Source: Phragmites australis (Eukaryota > Streptophyta > Magnoliopsida > Poales > Poaceae). Taken from it: a stretch of 64,000 nt of DNA. The notes under the pieces are model-generated. The model was given only the letters and a program-made list of their open reading frames with translations. It searched no databases and was not told the origin of the DNA. The stretch is from NCBI RefSeq assembly GCF_958298935.1, contig NC_084925.1, positions 16,675,001 to 16,739,000 on the forward strand, read 5' to 3'. Made by a program: the position numbers and the translations under genes. This document shows, in pieces, positions 1-10,751 of the stretch. Position 1 is the stretch's first letter, and the number at the start of each line of letters is the position of its first letter.

Positions 1-1155
1 CCTCGCCCAGGATGTCGAGGGCCACTTCGCGAGGTCTCTTCTTCAGGGCAAGTGCCTTCTTCTTTTTGCTTGCTCATGGCAAAGGGTTTGCGATTTTCCG
101 CTTCTTTTGACTGCCACCAGCTGAACCTCCGCTAGCCTCGGCATGTGAGGAGCCTTCTCCTTCGCCCTGACTTGAAGAGAGTATAGTCACCTTCAGCCTG
201 TCTTTATAGGTAAGGCCTTGAGACTCGAAAATCCAGTTAAGTCATCGATCGAGCCCTTGGTGGGCGCAAAGTTGGGCTTCGCCCTGAGTAAATTTCACAA
301 GAAGAAGCATGGCCTTAGTCTCCACTTTGGCCACCGTCAAGTCTGCCACAAAGTAAACAATGTTAAGAATATGATAAAAGAGAATACCTGTGAAACCTTG
401 GAAGTTTGGCTGGGGACGGCAGAGTCCTTCCGGGCCTTTGCCACCAAATTTCAAGATAGTCCAGGCCCGTCTAAGGGGCCACACCTCGGACTCCACGAAC
501 TCTTCTACGAGATTGCGCATAGTCAGATGCTTTATGCACCTGGTGAAAGCCTCAAATGCCACCTTCTGAGAAGCCTACAGCTGTACATTGGGGGCGTGGT
601 TCCCCCTCACCTCTTCGCACTTGGGCATGAGAAACTCCTCTCGGTCCACCTTGTGGTAGAACCACCACTATGTCCAGTCCTTCGGCCATTTGTTTTTGTA
701 TGCCACAACTGGTGTGGCCTGGCCGGCATGATAAGTGAAGTTCAAGTAGCCATAGTGGGCTTCACTTTGCACGTTACGCGCAAAAACCGGCTTCGGTTGG
801 TGATGGAGCCTATGGGCTGCGGCGAAGGGCCTGGTCGATGCCTTCGTACCTTCGGAATGTGCCGCCCATGCAAAAAGGCCAAGCCGAACAATGGCGTTCG
901 GCGTCAGCTGGTGGAGATAGATTTCAAAAAGCTTCAGGACCTTCGGCACCATCTCATTGCTGCTCGGAAGTAGTTTACGTAGATAATGGCTTCGTCATCT
1001 TCAGACTCCGGAGTCTCTTAGCCCTTCGGAAGCCTAACCTTCGAAACATCGCTGATCAAAACCTCCTTTACTAGTCCAACCAGGACTTCTTTGTCAACCT
1101 TAGACTTCCCAATCCAATAGGTCTTCGGGCAGCCTGTCTTGCCTCTCAGAGCCAT
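1..1155 (-). pseudogene. Antisense ORF of a Tat/Grande-like gypsy element (putative gypsy-type transposon domain), broken
   Basis: Read on the minus strand from an ATG at 1153-1155. The reading frame runs to the window edge with stops near 1020 and 915, a frame change near 950, and further stops near 560 and 75. The segment HQLTPNAIVRLGLFAWA (about 890-920) is the signature of the plant 'putative gypsy type transposon' family (Pfam PF04195 as I know it). A C-terminal basic patch, QKKRKIANP, near position 90 resembles a nuclear localisation signal. In Grande/Tat-lineage elements an ORF of this kind lies antisense between pol and the 3' LTR. The adjacent LTR (1348-2140) has its TATA box on the plus strand, so this ORF would be antisense to the element. 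Function is unknown. The alternative is a sense gag-like ORF of a minus-strand element. Confidence 0.6.
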
Positions 1156-1347
1156 TCTCACTGGGCTTCGGAAAGAAGTGTGACTACGAGAGTCTTCTTA
1201 TGAGAGCTATAGCTTTAGCAAATTCAAGTGGTGAAAATTGAAGCGCCAGGTGGAGCACTTTTATAGTGGTGAAAGACAAGGTTAACGGTGGTTGAAACAA
1301 GGCGCGTCGGCTTGAGATGAAGACACTTAGCGTCATCGAGCCCCAAT

Positions 1348-2140
1348 TGTTGTTTGGGGGTAGAGTGGTCATATCCTCGCAATAAAAAATTAATTAAAAA
1401 AAGAAAAAGCATGATGAACATGAGGGGCTATCTGCTAAAAGGTAAAATGAGCCCCCAGAAGTCTTCAACGGGCTGAAGGGGATGGTGTTCAACTGTATTA
1501 TTTGATTCACAAGTTCAGCCCATCGAAGATGAACCTTATCTGTATGGGCTACTATTGGGGAATGATCTTACGCGCCGCTTCGGATCCTAAGGCGAAGTCC
1601 ACTGGCGGTTGTTCAATGACGAATAATATAGTTGTGTTTCAGGGAGTGGGGGCGAAACGTCTGGCGGGCCTTCGGACGGAGACCGAAGGTTGACCCACGG
1701 CACCAAGTATTAGTACAGGCAAAGCCTCTGGCAGGACCTAGGACGAAGACCGAAGGGTGACTCCGGACACAACGTCAAGGCTGGTCGAAGGTGCCCTGAG
1801 GGTCTGTGTGCGGCTGGCTTTATGGGGACTCGGGCGAAACTGCGCATCCGTCGAAGCCCGTGTAGCGGTCTGGGGTATAATTGTAAATGTGCAAATGTAC
1901 TCAATGGTACCAAAATACCCCCGAATGTGCCGAGAATGTGGCAGTTAGAGGAGTAATGCTGTAAATTAGAACATAGAGTGGTTGAGTACGGCCTATAAAT
2001 AGGCTGACACTGTAACTGATGGTATAGAGAAAAAAGAGACTACACATATCCCCATAAATACGTGTTGCATCTCGCCGCCTTGGGCTCTTTCTCTCTCTGA
2101 GCCGAAAGCTTCCCCTGGTTTGGTGACTTCGTAACCAACA
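1348..2140 (+). mobile_element. LTR of a Tat/Grande-like gypsy element, probably the 3' LTR
   Basis: The segment begins TGTTG and ends CAACA, matching 5-bp inverted ends typical of an LTR. A TATA box on the plus strand at 1994-2001 sits about 140 bp from the right end, where an LTR promoter and R/U5 would be. The element body would extend to the left beyond the window. Immediately to the right the sequence changes to a different LTR-like fragment. I see no clear polypurine tract left of 1348, so the left edge is tentative. Short GC-rich cttcgg motifs are scattered through the LTR and the antisense ORF. Confidence 0.55.
1994..2001 (+). promoter_or_regulatory. TATA box of the left-end LTR
   Basis: TATAAATA within CCTATAAATAGG, followed about 30 bp downstream by purine-rich sequence. 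It is the only good TATA box in this LTR and is used here to orient it to the plus strand. Confidence 0.5.
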
Positions 2141-2189
2141 GTAGGCTTAACCGATTAATTAGGGTTTCCTAGTGTTGTGTGGGCCAGAT
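2141..2189 (+). mobile_element. Tekay-like LTR fragment, piece 1 (insertion target of element 1)
   Basis: This 49-bp piece lies between the left-end LTR and element 1. It joins logically to 20545-21002 and then 28302-28591. The rejoined stretch parallels 47380-48329 in the solo LTR further right, including shared words such as ttaattag, ggcttct and gatctcct. It therefore looks like a plus-oriented Tekay-like LTR broken by later insertions. The last five bases, CAGAT, are the element 1 target site. Confidence 0.5.
2185..2189. repeat. Left target-site duplication of element 1 (CAGAT)
   Basis: CAGAT immediately left of TGTCACATCC is identical to CAGAT at 20545-20549 right of the other LTR end. 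The two are 18.4 kb apart, which shows that everything between them belongs to one insertion plus its nested contents. Confidence 0.9.
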
Positions 2190-5031
2190 TGTCACATCCG
2201 GTTTTATAAAGGGACAAAACCAGGTGCAAACCACATGTATGCTGGGATTTTATACATGTAGTGACTTCATTAGTGTATCACACACAATGCTGTTATTACA
2301 ATGTTTAACTTAAACAAAGTAGATAGACCTCAATGTCTTTAACTAAAGCACACAAACTAAACACAGCGCAACTCCCATCTTCCACAGGCAATTGACCAGG
2401 GGATCCACCAACCTAGCAATCTGAGCAATGGTTTGATGCATATTTGGATGGAAATAGCAAGTGTGAGTACATATCATACTTCACAAGTGTAGGGAATATA
2501 TGACATGCAAGCTTGATTAAAGAATATACTATAATAGGTAAATTTGCATAAATGCTAACTATGCTATCGTAAAAAGAGTTATAAAAGCAACCTATTTATC
2601 TATGTGAACCGTCACAAAACTCCCAACTCCTAGTAATATCTCCACATGTTTCTCAATTACCTGAATTTCACATCAGGTTCCCAAACCAACCAACTTGATA
2701 CCCATCACAGGTAACCAAGAACCATCCACTGACATTTACCCTTCACAGGTAACTAACCAAAACAACTAAATCAAACCAACTAATCATGTGAGGATCCATG
2801 TCTCTCATGACCGTGAGCACGGCTGATATATCACATTGTACACTCTACAGAGGTTATCTAGTTTTCTCCATGAGTCGTGATTTCCTTGTTGACGTGTTGC
2901 GCAAACAATTAACACACCCTAGTGGTGTGTCGCCTTATGATTACTACAAGATTGTTACAAAGCATCCTCTCAATAAGAATAAGCCCACTAAGGTTCACCG
3001 CCGTCAAAGTAGAGTCACACCACCCAAAAGCCCCCTCATGCACCTTGTAGCTCTGGAATGAATCACTCTTCCCTTCCATTACACCACCAGTGGCTCATTC
3101 TATGCTGAGGATCCGCTAATTACAAAACCAGGTTGTACCCATATAAGCCTCATGGATGGACGATAATTCTTAGGTTGTCACTCCACGAACCACCCACCAA
3201 AGTGTATTACACACTAGTGCCTCACGCACCATCATCAACCAACCTTCTGATCAACATCCCTAAGTTCCATGTTGCCACACAAGTTACCATAATTCTCAAC
3301 TCATAGTTGCATACTTCATTAATTTTGTTTAACTACCAACAAATCACTACTGACAGCTAGTCGACATGGAAAATTTGGAACAGGGTACTATAAGTAAGTG
3401 GGATTCCAAATTATAGCATGCATGTTTGAAATAAAGAACGCATTCAAAAATTGGGATCAAAATGTTCAAGGACACTTGCCTCTTCCAACTTGCTGCTCAG
3501 TCTCTTCAAAGGCTTGGTACTGGAGATTCTCTAACTGCTCTTCGTCTGCTCTCGGAACACACCAGAAAAGCACACATAAAACTAGCTAAGAATAGTACAC
3601 CAAACAATAGCTAACATTTATGAAAAGGGTACTAAAAGATAGTACACATTGCTACAAATGCGAGAGCTAAAACGAGAAAGTTATGATAAAAACAAGTTTA
3701 GGGTTAAATCTGAAAAGAAAATGACTTATTTCGAATAAAACAGAGGGGATAGGAGCCTTTTTGTAAAAATAGAGGGATCTAATTGCAAATATGAGAAAGT
3801 TTAGGGACTGTATTGCAAAAAAGATAGGGCTTTTAGGTGAATATAGAAAAGTACAAGGGCTAAAGTGCAAAAGTGCCACTTTTCCCGAAGTAAAATAAAT
3901 CAAAAAGCTGACTGGATAAAGGCTTTGATGACGTAGCATGACACGTAGGAGGGTTTTGCTGATGTGGACAATGACATGGCGAGGATGGCTGACTGGATCT
4001 ATGTGGGGGCACATGTCATCACGTGAATGGCTCTCCGAAGAGGTATTTCGATTCTAATCTAAACTGTAGAGATCGAATCCGACGGCCAATAGAGAGAGAG
4101 GCGGCCAAAGAGGGGCGAATGGCGACGGATGGGCTCAGCACGGTGGCAGAAGGGGATCGGGGACGGTGGGCTCGTCGGAATCAAGCTCTGGCTCGTCGAT
4201 GGCAACAGCAAGCAGCGAAAAAGAATGAGGACGGCGAACTCACCTTCGGGGTCACAAGGGATGGAGGCTAGGCAGCGGAGAAGGGGCGGCGGCGCTCGGG
4301 CTCAAGTTAGAGAAGGCGTTCCGGTGGCCGGGAGGCTACGGGGAGTGGTGGGATCGACTCCTCACGGGTACGCGGTGCCGAAGATACGCTCAATCACGTT
4401 GGAGGTAGTGAGAGCGGCAGACGATGAAGCTCGGCCAGGCGATAATGGAGATGGCGGCAGCGTGCTCCATTCGAACTCGAACAGGAGGAAGGAGAGGCGA
4501 CTGGTAGGCGGGCCCGGCGTGGCAGCGGCTTTGGAGAGAAGGTGGGAAGGCAGCAGGCGGCTGGACCAACGTGCAGGCGGCTGGACCAACGTGCAGGCGG
4601 CTGGACCAACGCGCGGGTGGCTGGGCCGAAATGAGGCCCAAGTGGGAGGAAGGAGTGGAGGGGAGGGGAGAACAGGCTCGGCCCAGCGACAAGGAGAATG
4701 GGCTACTGGGGAAAAAGAGGAAAAGGGAGAAAGGAAAGGAAATCCGGCCCAAGGAAGAAAAAAGGGATTTTCTTTTTATGAATACCTTTTCACACTTTTT
4801 TTGAAATTCAAAAGATGTGCTTCGAAGTTTTCAAAAATCATTTTTCACATAATAATACTCTATGCATCTACTCGAGCATGAACACATCAAACTTCTTAAT
4901 ATAGCCTAAGTTAATTATTTAATTTAGAAATAAGTTTTCCACCTAGGATTTGAGAGGAAGAACAACACCCTAATTCTAAAGAAATGGTAAATTATTACTA
5001 TTTTCAAAAAGTTAAAAATTAGGGTGTTACA
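2190..5031 (-). repeat. Element 1 3' LTR (2.84 kb)
   Basis: On the minus strand it begins TGTAACACCC at 5031 and ends GGATGTGACA at 2190. It is collinear with 10752-12677 plus 19743-20544. The terminal 60 bp, with GCATACATG and TTATAAAA words, also match the end of the 4.9-kb solo LTR at 43407-48329, so the two families are related. The GC-rich part at 4020-4760 holds long open frames on both strands that I regard as compositional. No cellular gene is present. Confidence 0.88.
4553..4612. repeat. Three 20-bp tandem units inside the element 1 3' LTR
   Basis: Three units of gcaggcggctggaccaacgt stand in a row, the third ending differently. The 5' LTR copy near 20170 and the duplicated copy near 26830 carry one unit, so this is a local expansion in the left LTR. 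Confidence 0.8.
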
Positions 5032-5043
5032 AACCTACCCCCC
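5032..5043 (-). other. Polypurine tract of element 1
   Basis: On the minus strand GGGGGGTAGGTT lies directly before the LTR start TGTAACACCC and directly after the pol stop codon (5044-5046). This is the expected site for plus-strand priming. Confidence 0.85.
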
Positions 5044-6600
5044 TTAATATGAATCTCGCCCTCCAGATTCAGAAGGTTCGGAGAAGAGCTGCAGAAATTC
5101 GACTTTCAGATCTGCTTCTCTTTTCATGTCACTTCTTCTTCGGAATGGTGCCTCCACTAACCTTGCACATACGGATCCTCTTGTTTCTGGTGACTCGTTT
5201 TGATATCTCTAAAATCTTGGCAGGATGTTCCATGTTGGTGAGATCTTCTCCAACTTCTATTTCCTCTAGGGGCATTTTCTCTTTAGGAACTCGGAGGCAT
5301 TTCTTCAACTGTGAGACGTGGAAAACATCATGAACATCTGTTACCTGAGGCGGTAGCTCCAATTGATATGCTACTTCTCCTAGTTTTTCCAACACTTCAA
5401 AAGGGTCTATAAACCTGGGTGCAAGTTTTCCTTTGACATTAAGTCTACGAAAACCGTTGATTGGCGAACACGCAGATATACGAAGTCACCTGCTTCAAAA
5501 GTCAACTCACGACATCAATAATCAGCATAACTCTTCTGTCGTGTTTGAGTTGTTCTCAAATTTTCCCTGATCTGTTGTACTTGCCTTTCTACTTCTCTCA
5601 GAATTTCTAGGCCAAACACTTGACTTTCGCCAGTCTCATTCCAGTACAACAGTGTCCTACATTTTCTTCCATACAACGCTTCAAATGATGACATCTTCAA
5701 ACTAGCATGATAACTATTGTTGTAGGAGAACTCTGCATAGGGAAGATTTTTGTCCCAACTAGTCTTGTTTTTCAAGGCACAAGCTCACAACATATCTTTC
5801 AAATTTTGATTTACCCTCTCGGTCTGATGATCGATCTGTGGATGATATGCTGAACTGAAGTTTAACCGGGTATCCAATAACTCATATAGCTTTTGCCAAA
5901 ACCTGAAGGTAAACTAGCTTCCTCTATCAGACACTATCCTCTTCAGTACTCCATGCAAACACACAATTCTGGTACTACACAACTTAGCGAGTCTAGGTCC
6001 TGTGTATGTGGTCTTGACTGGGATGAAATGAGCAACCTTTGTCAAACGATCCACTATAACCCAAATGGAATCATATTCAAATTGAGTTCAGGGCAATCCA
6101 ACGATAAAATCTATACTAATTTCCTCCCATTTCTACTCTGGTATCTTCAAAGGTTGAAGCAATCCAGCGGGTCTCTAATGTTCAGCCTTGAATCTCTGAC
6201 ATATATCACATATTGCTACATACTCAGCAATTTCTCTCTTCATACCATACCACCAATATTTGTCCTTAAGGTCTTGAAACATCTTGGTGTTTCCAGGATG
6301 AATAGAATATGCAGACTCATGCGCTTCTCGAAGGATAGTTTTCTTGATAGATTTGATATCCGAATCACAGATTCGTTTCTCAAACCACACCTTTTCATTC
6401 TCATCCTCGGTAAAACCTGGGGCTTTACCCTCCTTAATTCGTTGCGTGATTTCCAAAACCTTCTCATCCTCGAGTTGCCCTTTAAGAATTTCTTGTTCCA
6501 AAGTAGAATCAACTTCCATTACCACAGCTTATGCGTTGTTTACTAATCCAAGATTGAGCTTTCAAACTCTTTGCATAACTTAGGTCGTCTATCATGCACG
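5044..6600 (-). pseudogene. Element 1 integrase and chromodomain (decayed)
   Basis: This is the C-terminal third of pol. The zinc-binding domain at 6175-6525 retains the HHCC pattern, with HPGNTKMF and CDICQRFKAEH. The catalytic core at 5515-6170 is readable only across several stops and frameshifts; YAEFSYNNSYHASLKMSSF near 5700 is its typical C-terminal part. The segment at 5129-5395 (LEKLGEVAYQLELPP, then a chromodomain-like EHPAKILEISKRVTRNKRI) is frameshifted near 5130. The frame ends ESGGRDSY-stop at 5044, touching the polypurine tract. In Tekay/Del integrases this chromodomain directs insertion to H3K9-methylated chromatin. That is family knowledge and has not been shown for this copy. 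Confidence 0.85.
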
Positions 6601-8206
6601 GTCATTAGACTGAGATGAGCCTTTCTGCTCAAAGCATCTGCAACTGCATTTGCCTTTCCGGGATGATATTTATTCCAAAGTCATAATCCTTGATAAGCTC
6701 TAACCATCTACGCTGCCTGAGGTTGAGATCTGGCTGAGTGAAGATATATTTCAAACTATTATGATCCGAATAGATCTCACATCTCTTTCCAATCAAGTAG
6801 TGCCTCCAAATCTTGAGTTCATGAACTACAGCGGCTAACTCCAAATCATGTATCAGGTAGTGTTCCTCATGCTTCATCAATTTTGCCTTGATGCATAGGC
6901 TACAATATGGCCTTCTTGCATAAGCACACATCCTAATCCTTGATGAGAGGCATCGCAATATATGGAGAATGGCTTCTGTGTATCTCGCATGACTAGTACT
7001 TGTGCAGATGTTAATTTTTTCTTCAACTCTTCAAAACTTTCCTCACAAGAAGGGGTCCTTTTAAATGTTTTAACGGCCTCAAGTAACTGGATGACAGGCT
7101 TTGCAATCTTGGAGAAACCTTCTATAAAACGATGGTAGTAACCAGGTAATCTAAGGAAACTACGGATCTCAGAGACATTCTAGGGAGACTTCCAATTCAA
7201 AATGTCTTCGACCTTACTTGGATCAACTGCTATTCCTCTGGCGGAGATGACATGACCGAGGAAAGAAACTTGGTCTAGCCAAAAATCACATTTGCTTAGC
7301 TTAGCATACAACTGATTGTCCCTACGTTTCTGTAGAACCAATCTCAGATGTTCTACGTGTTCCTCTTCATCCTTTGAGAAAACTAAGATGTCATCTATAA
7401 AGACAACCACAAACTTATCCAAATACTCCATGAATACCTTGTTCATCAAATACATGAACTAGGCAGGGGCATTGGTCAATTCGAAAGACATGACCGTATA
7501 CTCATATAATCCATAATGGGTGACGAAATCAGTCTTAGTAATGTCAGATGCTTGAGTCTTCAACTGATGATAACCTAAGAGAAGATCGATCCTGGAGAAT
7601 ACACACGCACCTCTAAGCTGATCAAACAAGTCATCGATCCTAGGAAGAGGGTATTTATTCTTGATGGTCACCTCATTCAAGGCTCGATAATCTATACACA
7701 TCCTTTGGGTACCATCATCCTTCTTGGGTACGAATATTACTGATGCACCCCATGGTGACGAACTAGGTCGGATATAACCTTTCTCTAACAACTCTTGCAA
7801 TAGTTCCTTAAGTTTCGCTAGCTGATTAGTAGCCATTCTATACGGCCCTTTAAATATAGGAGCCATACCAGGTACTATTCTATAACAAACTCGATGTCAT
7901 GGTCAGGTGGCATACCTGGCAAATCTTCTTGAAAAACATCCGGATATTCGCAAATAACTGGAATGCTCTCAATTAGGTTCCATCAGCTTGATTGATTGTT
8001 CCTCTGATTGCTGGTGGTACTTCTGCAACGTATTCCACTTCATTTCCTTCTTTAGAAGTCACACAATCAATGATTCCATTGAATTTGCTTAACCAATCCA
8101 TCCCTAGAATGACATCTATTCCTTCTGATTCCAAAACGATAAGGTTTACCGAAAATTCTATCCCTCTTATTATACTAAGGTCAGGGCATACATGCCTTGC
8201 TTTCAT
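6600..8206 (-). pseudogene. Element 1 protease, reverse transcriptase and RNase H (decayed)
   Basis: The protease C-terminal part at 7973-8206 has VILGMDWLSKFNGIIDC, the usual gypsy signature downstream of the active site. RT palm and fingers at 7459-7866 contain [28 protein letters not shown] split over the domain. The catalytic motif at 7180-7455 is FIDDILVFS, equivalent to YVDD. RNase H at 6629-6958 contains [15 protein letters not shown] and [22 protein letters not shown]. At least one stop separates each segment. The order and motifs are those of a gypsy polyprotein. Confidence 0.88.
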
Positions 8207-8209
8207 TTC

Positions 8210-9544
8210 TCCACCTGGGGACTAACAACCATTCTATGCTTCATAAGAGTTATAGGTAGAGTGTATCTAGCCACATATTGGTTGATATAAATGAATGTGA
8301 TGCTCTAGAATCAAATAATATTGTAGCGGGGTTGGAGTTGATGAGAAACATATCGATCACTACATCAATTGCATCTTGAGCTTCATCAATTGCTACCTGG
8401 TTCACACGGCCTCTAGCAACATTCTTCTTTGCATGATTCTAGGGTTGATTCCCATTGCGGTTATACTGCTGGTTTGAACCTTGGGTAGGTGGTTGACTCT
8501 GATGCTTCTGAGGATACTGATAGGCATAGTGTCCTTCTACTTCACAATGGAAACAAGGTTTTACTTTGGTTGAAACTTGAGTGTTGTTACCGGTGTTGTT
8601 TTTCCTTTGAGAGGTCTGATTTGAAGTGTGAGGCGCTTGAAAATTGGAGCGCGGGTACTGTCCTGTATTCATTGATGAGTTCTGATTTGTGGACTATGTT
8701 CTGGGCTGGTTGTACTGCTGACTAGAATGATTCATAGATCCTGACTCAGACGAGTCATAACGGGGCCTGGTGTTTCTCCTCTACTGACCTGGGTGGTCCA
8801 TCTTACGCTTGCGCTCGATCCTGTTTATCTTGTGCTCCAAGATGATAGCACGATCTACAAGGGCCTGGAAATTCTTGAAATCGTGAGAAGCCAGATAATA
8901 TACTATAGTCCATCATTCAGACCTTCTAAGAAACAATCTTGCTTCTTCTTGTCAGTATCCACGTCTTCTGGTGCATACCGAGACAACTGAGTGAATTTAG
9001 TGACATACTCACTCACAGTCATTCCTCCTTGCTTGAGTGATAGGAATTCCTTTCTTTTGATTTTGATTGCTCCTTGGGGAACATGGTGAGCACGGAAAGC
9101 AATCTTCAACTCCTGTCAGTTGATGCTGTTAGGTTCTTCATGAGTAGCGACATACGCATCCCACCAGTCTGTGGCAGGTCCCATCAGCTAGTGTGAAGCA
9201 AACAAAACCTTCTCCCTGGTGTTGCACTAAGCGACTGAAAGTTTCTTCTCCATGACCTTGAGCAAGTCATCAGTGTCTATAGGTTCAATAGCATATGAGA
9301 AGGTAGGTGGCTTAGTCCTTTGAAACCCTCCGAGGTTGTCACGGGGTTGCTGTGGCGGTGCAGGGGTGGCGGCGAGGTGATTCTGCTACATTTGGGCCAT
9401 TGTGTGGGCCACTCCTTGAAGAATCTGATTTTGCACTGCCAGAAACTGCTCAAGGGAAGGCTGCGGCGATGGAGGGGAATTGGCATTGCCTTGTCCATCA
9501 CAAGCATTGCTATTAGCGTTGGCACGGTTCCTTAGGTTCACCAT
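8210..9544 (-). pseudogene. Element 1 gag (decayed)
   Basis: Gag opens with an ATG at 9542-9544 (MVNLRNRANAN) and is interrupted by at least five stops. The capsid-like region around 8900-9260 contains ATDWWDAYVATHEEPN and GGMTVSEYVTKFTQLSRYAP, standard for plant gypsy retrotrans_gag. A zinc knuckle near 8515-8555 reads CFHCEVEGHYAYQYP. The pattern C-x2-C-x4-H-x4-Y shows the last cysteine replaced by tyrosine, so RNA packaging would be impaired even without the stops. It lies downstream of ORF0 and upstream of protease. Confidence 0.85.
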
Positions 9545-9801
9545 CTGACATAGGTGCAGGAAGGAGGAAACAAGGAAATAAATAGAACAATAGAAGCAAG
9601 AGTGGACAAGAAAAGGATATAGATAGACCCCCAAACTAACTAATATATTACTAGAAGGATGCATTCGTGAAGAAGCTCTTCACAATACATCACTCACTCA
9701 AACAAAGATCCAAATCATTACATAGCACACCACCAACTCAACTCACTAACACACTATTCTACCGACTCAAAATATTTAAAAGGGTAACCTCCTAAACGAA
9801 C

Positions 9802-10566
9802 TCATAACTCTGCTGAAACCTCAGGGTGCTGGTGTTGGACGATGACGTCCTGAAGATGGTGTGGGTAGCACGAAGTCTCTTCCTTAGACTCGGAGTAAGA
9901 AGAAGAAGTCTCCCAACAATCCGGGTGATGATGCTTCTTGTTGCGTAGCTCACTCTGTGCCTGAGCTAGCTTGCCTCTGACATACTGCAACTCCTCTGTG
10001 GCACGATCCAACTCACGACTTAGCTCCAAAGCCAGCGCGATCTGCTCTCCAAGCCTGGTAGTGCTTTTTGCGATGACGGGTGTAGCAGTGATGTCGGTGT
10101 AGCCACTGATACGCTGAGGGTAATGGTTGAACTGAGTGAAGATCAGGTCGTCACTGTGGCGGTGGCAAAGGACCAGAAAGGCTTGGCGTGCGGCGTCACG
10201 AATTTGAGCCTCGAAGGTAGCTCTCGGTGAGATGGCATAGTAGATACTCATCACTTCGTAGGCTCCACACTTTGGTAGCGAACTGTAGATCACCACTTCG
10301 ACTTTCCACTCGGGAGGAGCATCGGCGCACTCAGTCTTTACTCCCACATACTCAGGTGCGTTCTCGAATCCCAGACTGTGAAGTATCTCACAAAGCTTGA
10401 CGGGGAACCATCCTGCGTGGCGTCCATCGAAGTGGTAGAGATCGCTCCAACACTGAACACGGGGCGGTTGCAGTCTTGCAAAAGCCATAGCATGGGTCGA
10501 GGTCAACGATCGAGTAGGGAGATGACCACCAGTGCTCTTGCGTACAGTCTAACGCATCTGGGCCAT
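9802..10566 (-). CDS. Element 1 ORF0: extra ORF upstream of gag with a histone H3-tail-like N-terminus
   Basis: The proposed original start is the ATG at 10564-10566. The first residues read MAQMR, then a TAG stop (10549-10551), then TVRKSTGGHLPTRSL. The rest is open to a stop at about 9802, about 228 residues from the next in-frame ATG (10486-10488). Aligned with the H3 tail, 11 of 21 positions are identical, including TxRKSTGG around Lys9, and the TAG sits where H3 has Gln (CAG), one C-to-T change away. A central segment (helix-like VKLCEILHSLGF, strand-like EWKVEVVIY, helix-like FEAQIRDAARQAFLVLC) has the rhythm of a double-stranded RNA-binding fold, which is inference. It is followed by a likely coiled coil (LALELSRELDRATEEL) and a His-rich C-terminus. 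Extra ORFs upstream of gag are known in rice RIRE3/RIRE8-type elements. It is far better preserved than gag-pol. Confidence 0.75.
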
Positions 10567-10735
10567 CTATAACATTTTGGAAAGGACGGGAAGAGTTAGT
10601 AACAAGGTTTAAGCAGAATAAGCCAAGAAAAGCACATAAAAGCCAAGGCAGAGTTTTTTGAAAATAGTTTTCTTAACAAAAATAATCATTAAGACTTGAC
10701 CATTCTAACTAGGCTCGCATCCTATGGTGAACACG

Positions 10736-10747
10736 GCTCTGATAGCA
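10736..10747 (-). other. Primer binding site of element 1 (initiator tRNA-Met)
   Basis: On the minus strand TGCTATCAGAGC differs by one base from TGGTATCAGAGC, the complement of the plant initiator tRNA-Met 3' end. It lies four bases from the inner edge of the 5' LTR, as expected. Confidence 0.85.
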
Positions 10748-10751
10748 CCTC

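Noticed and set aside
4129..4881. A 250-codon plus-strand open frame inside the element 1 LTR
   Set aside because: It is antisense to the element, rich in Gly/Arg/Ala from GC-rich repeats (including the 20-bp tandem units), and not kept in the same form in the other LTR copies.
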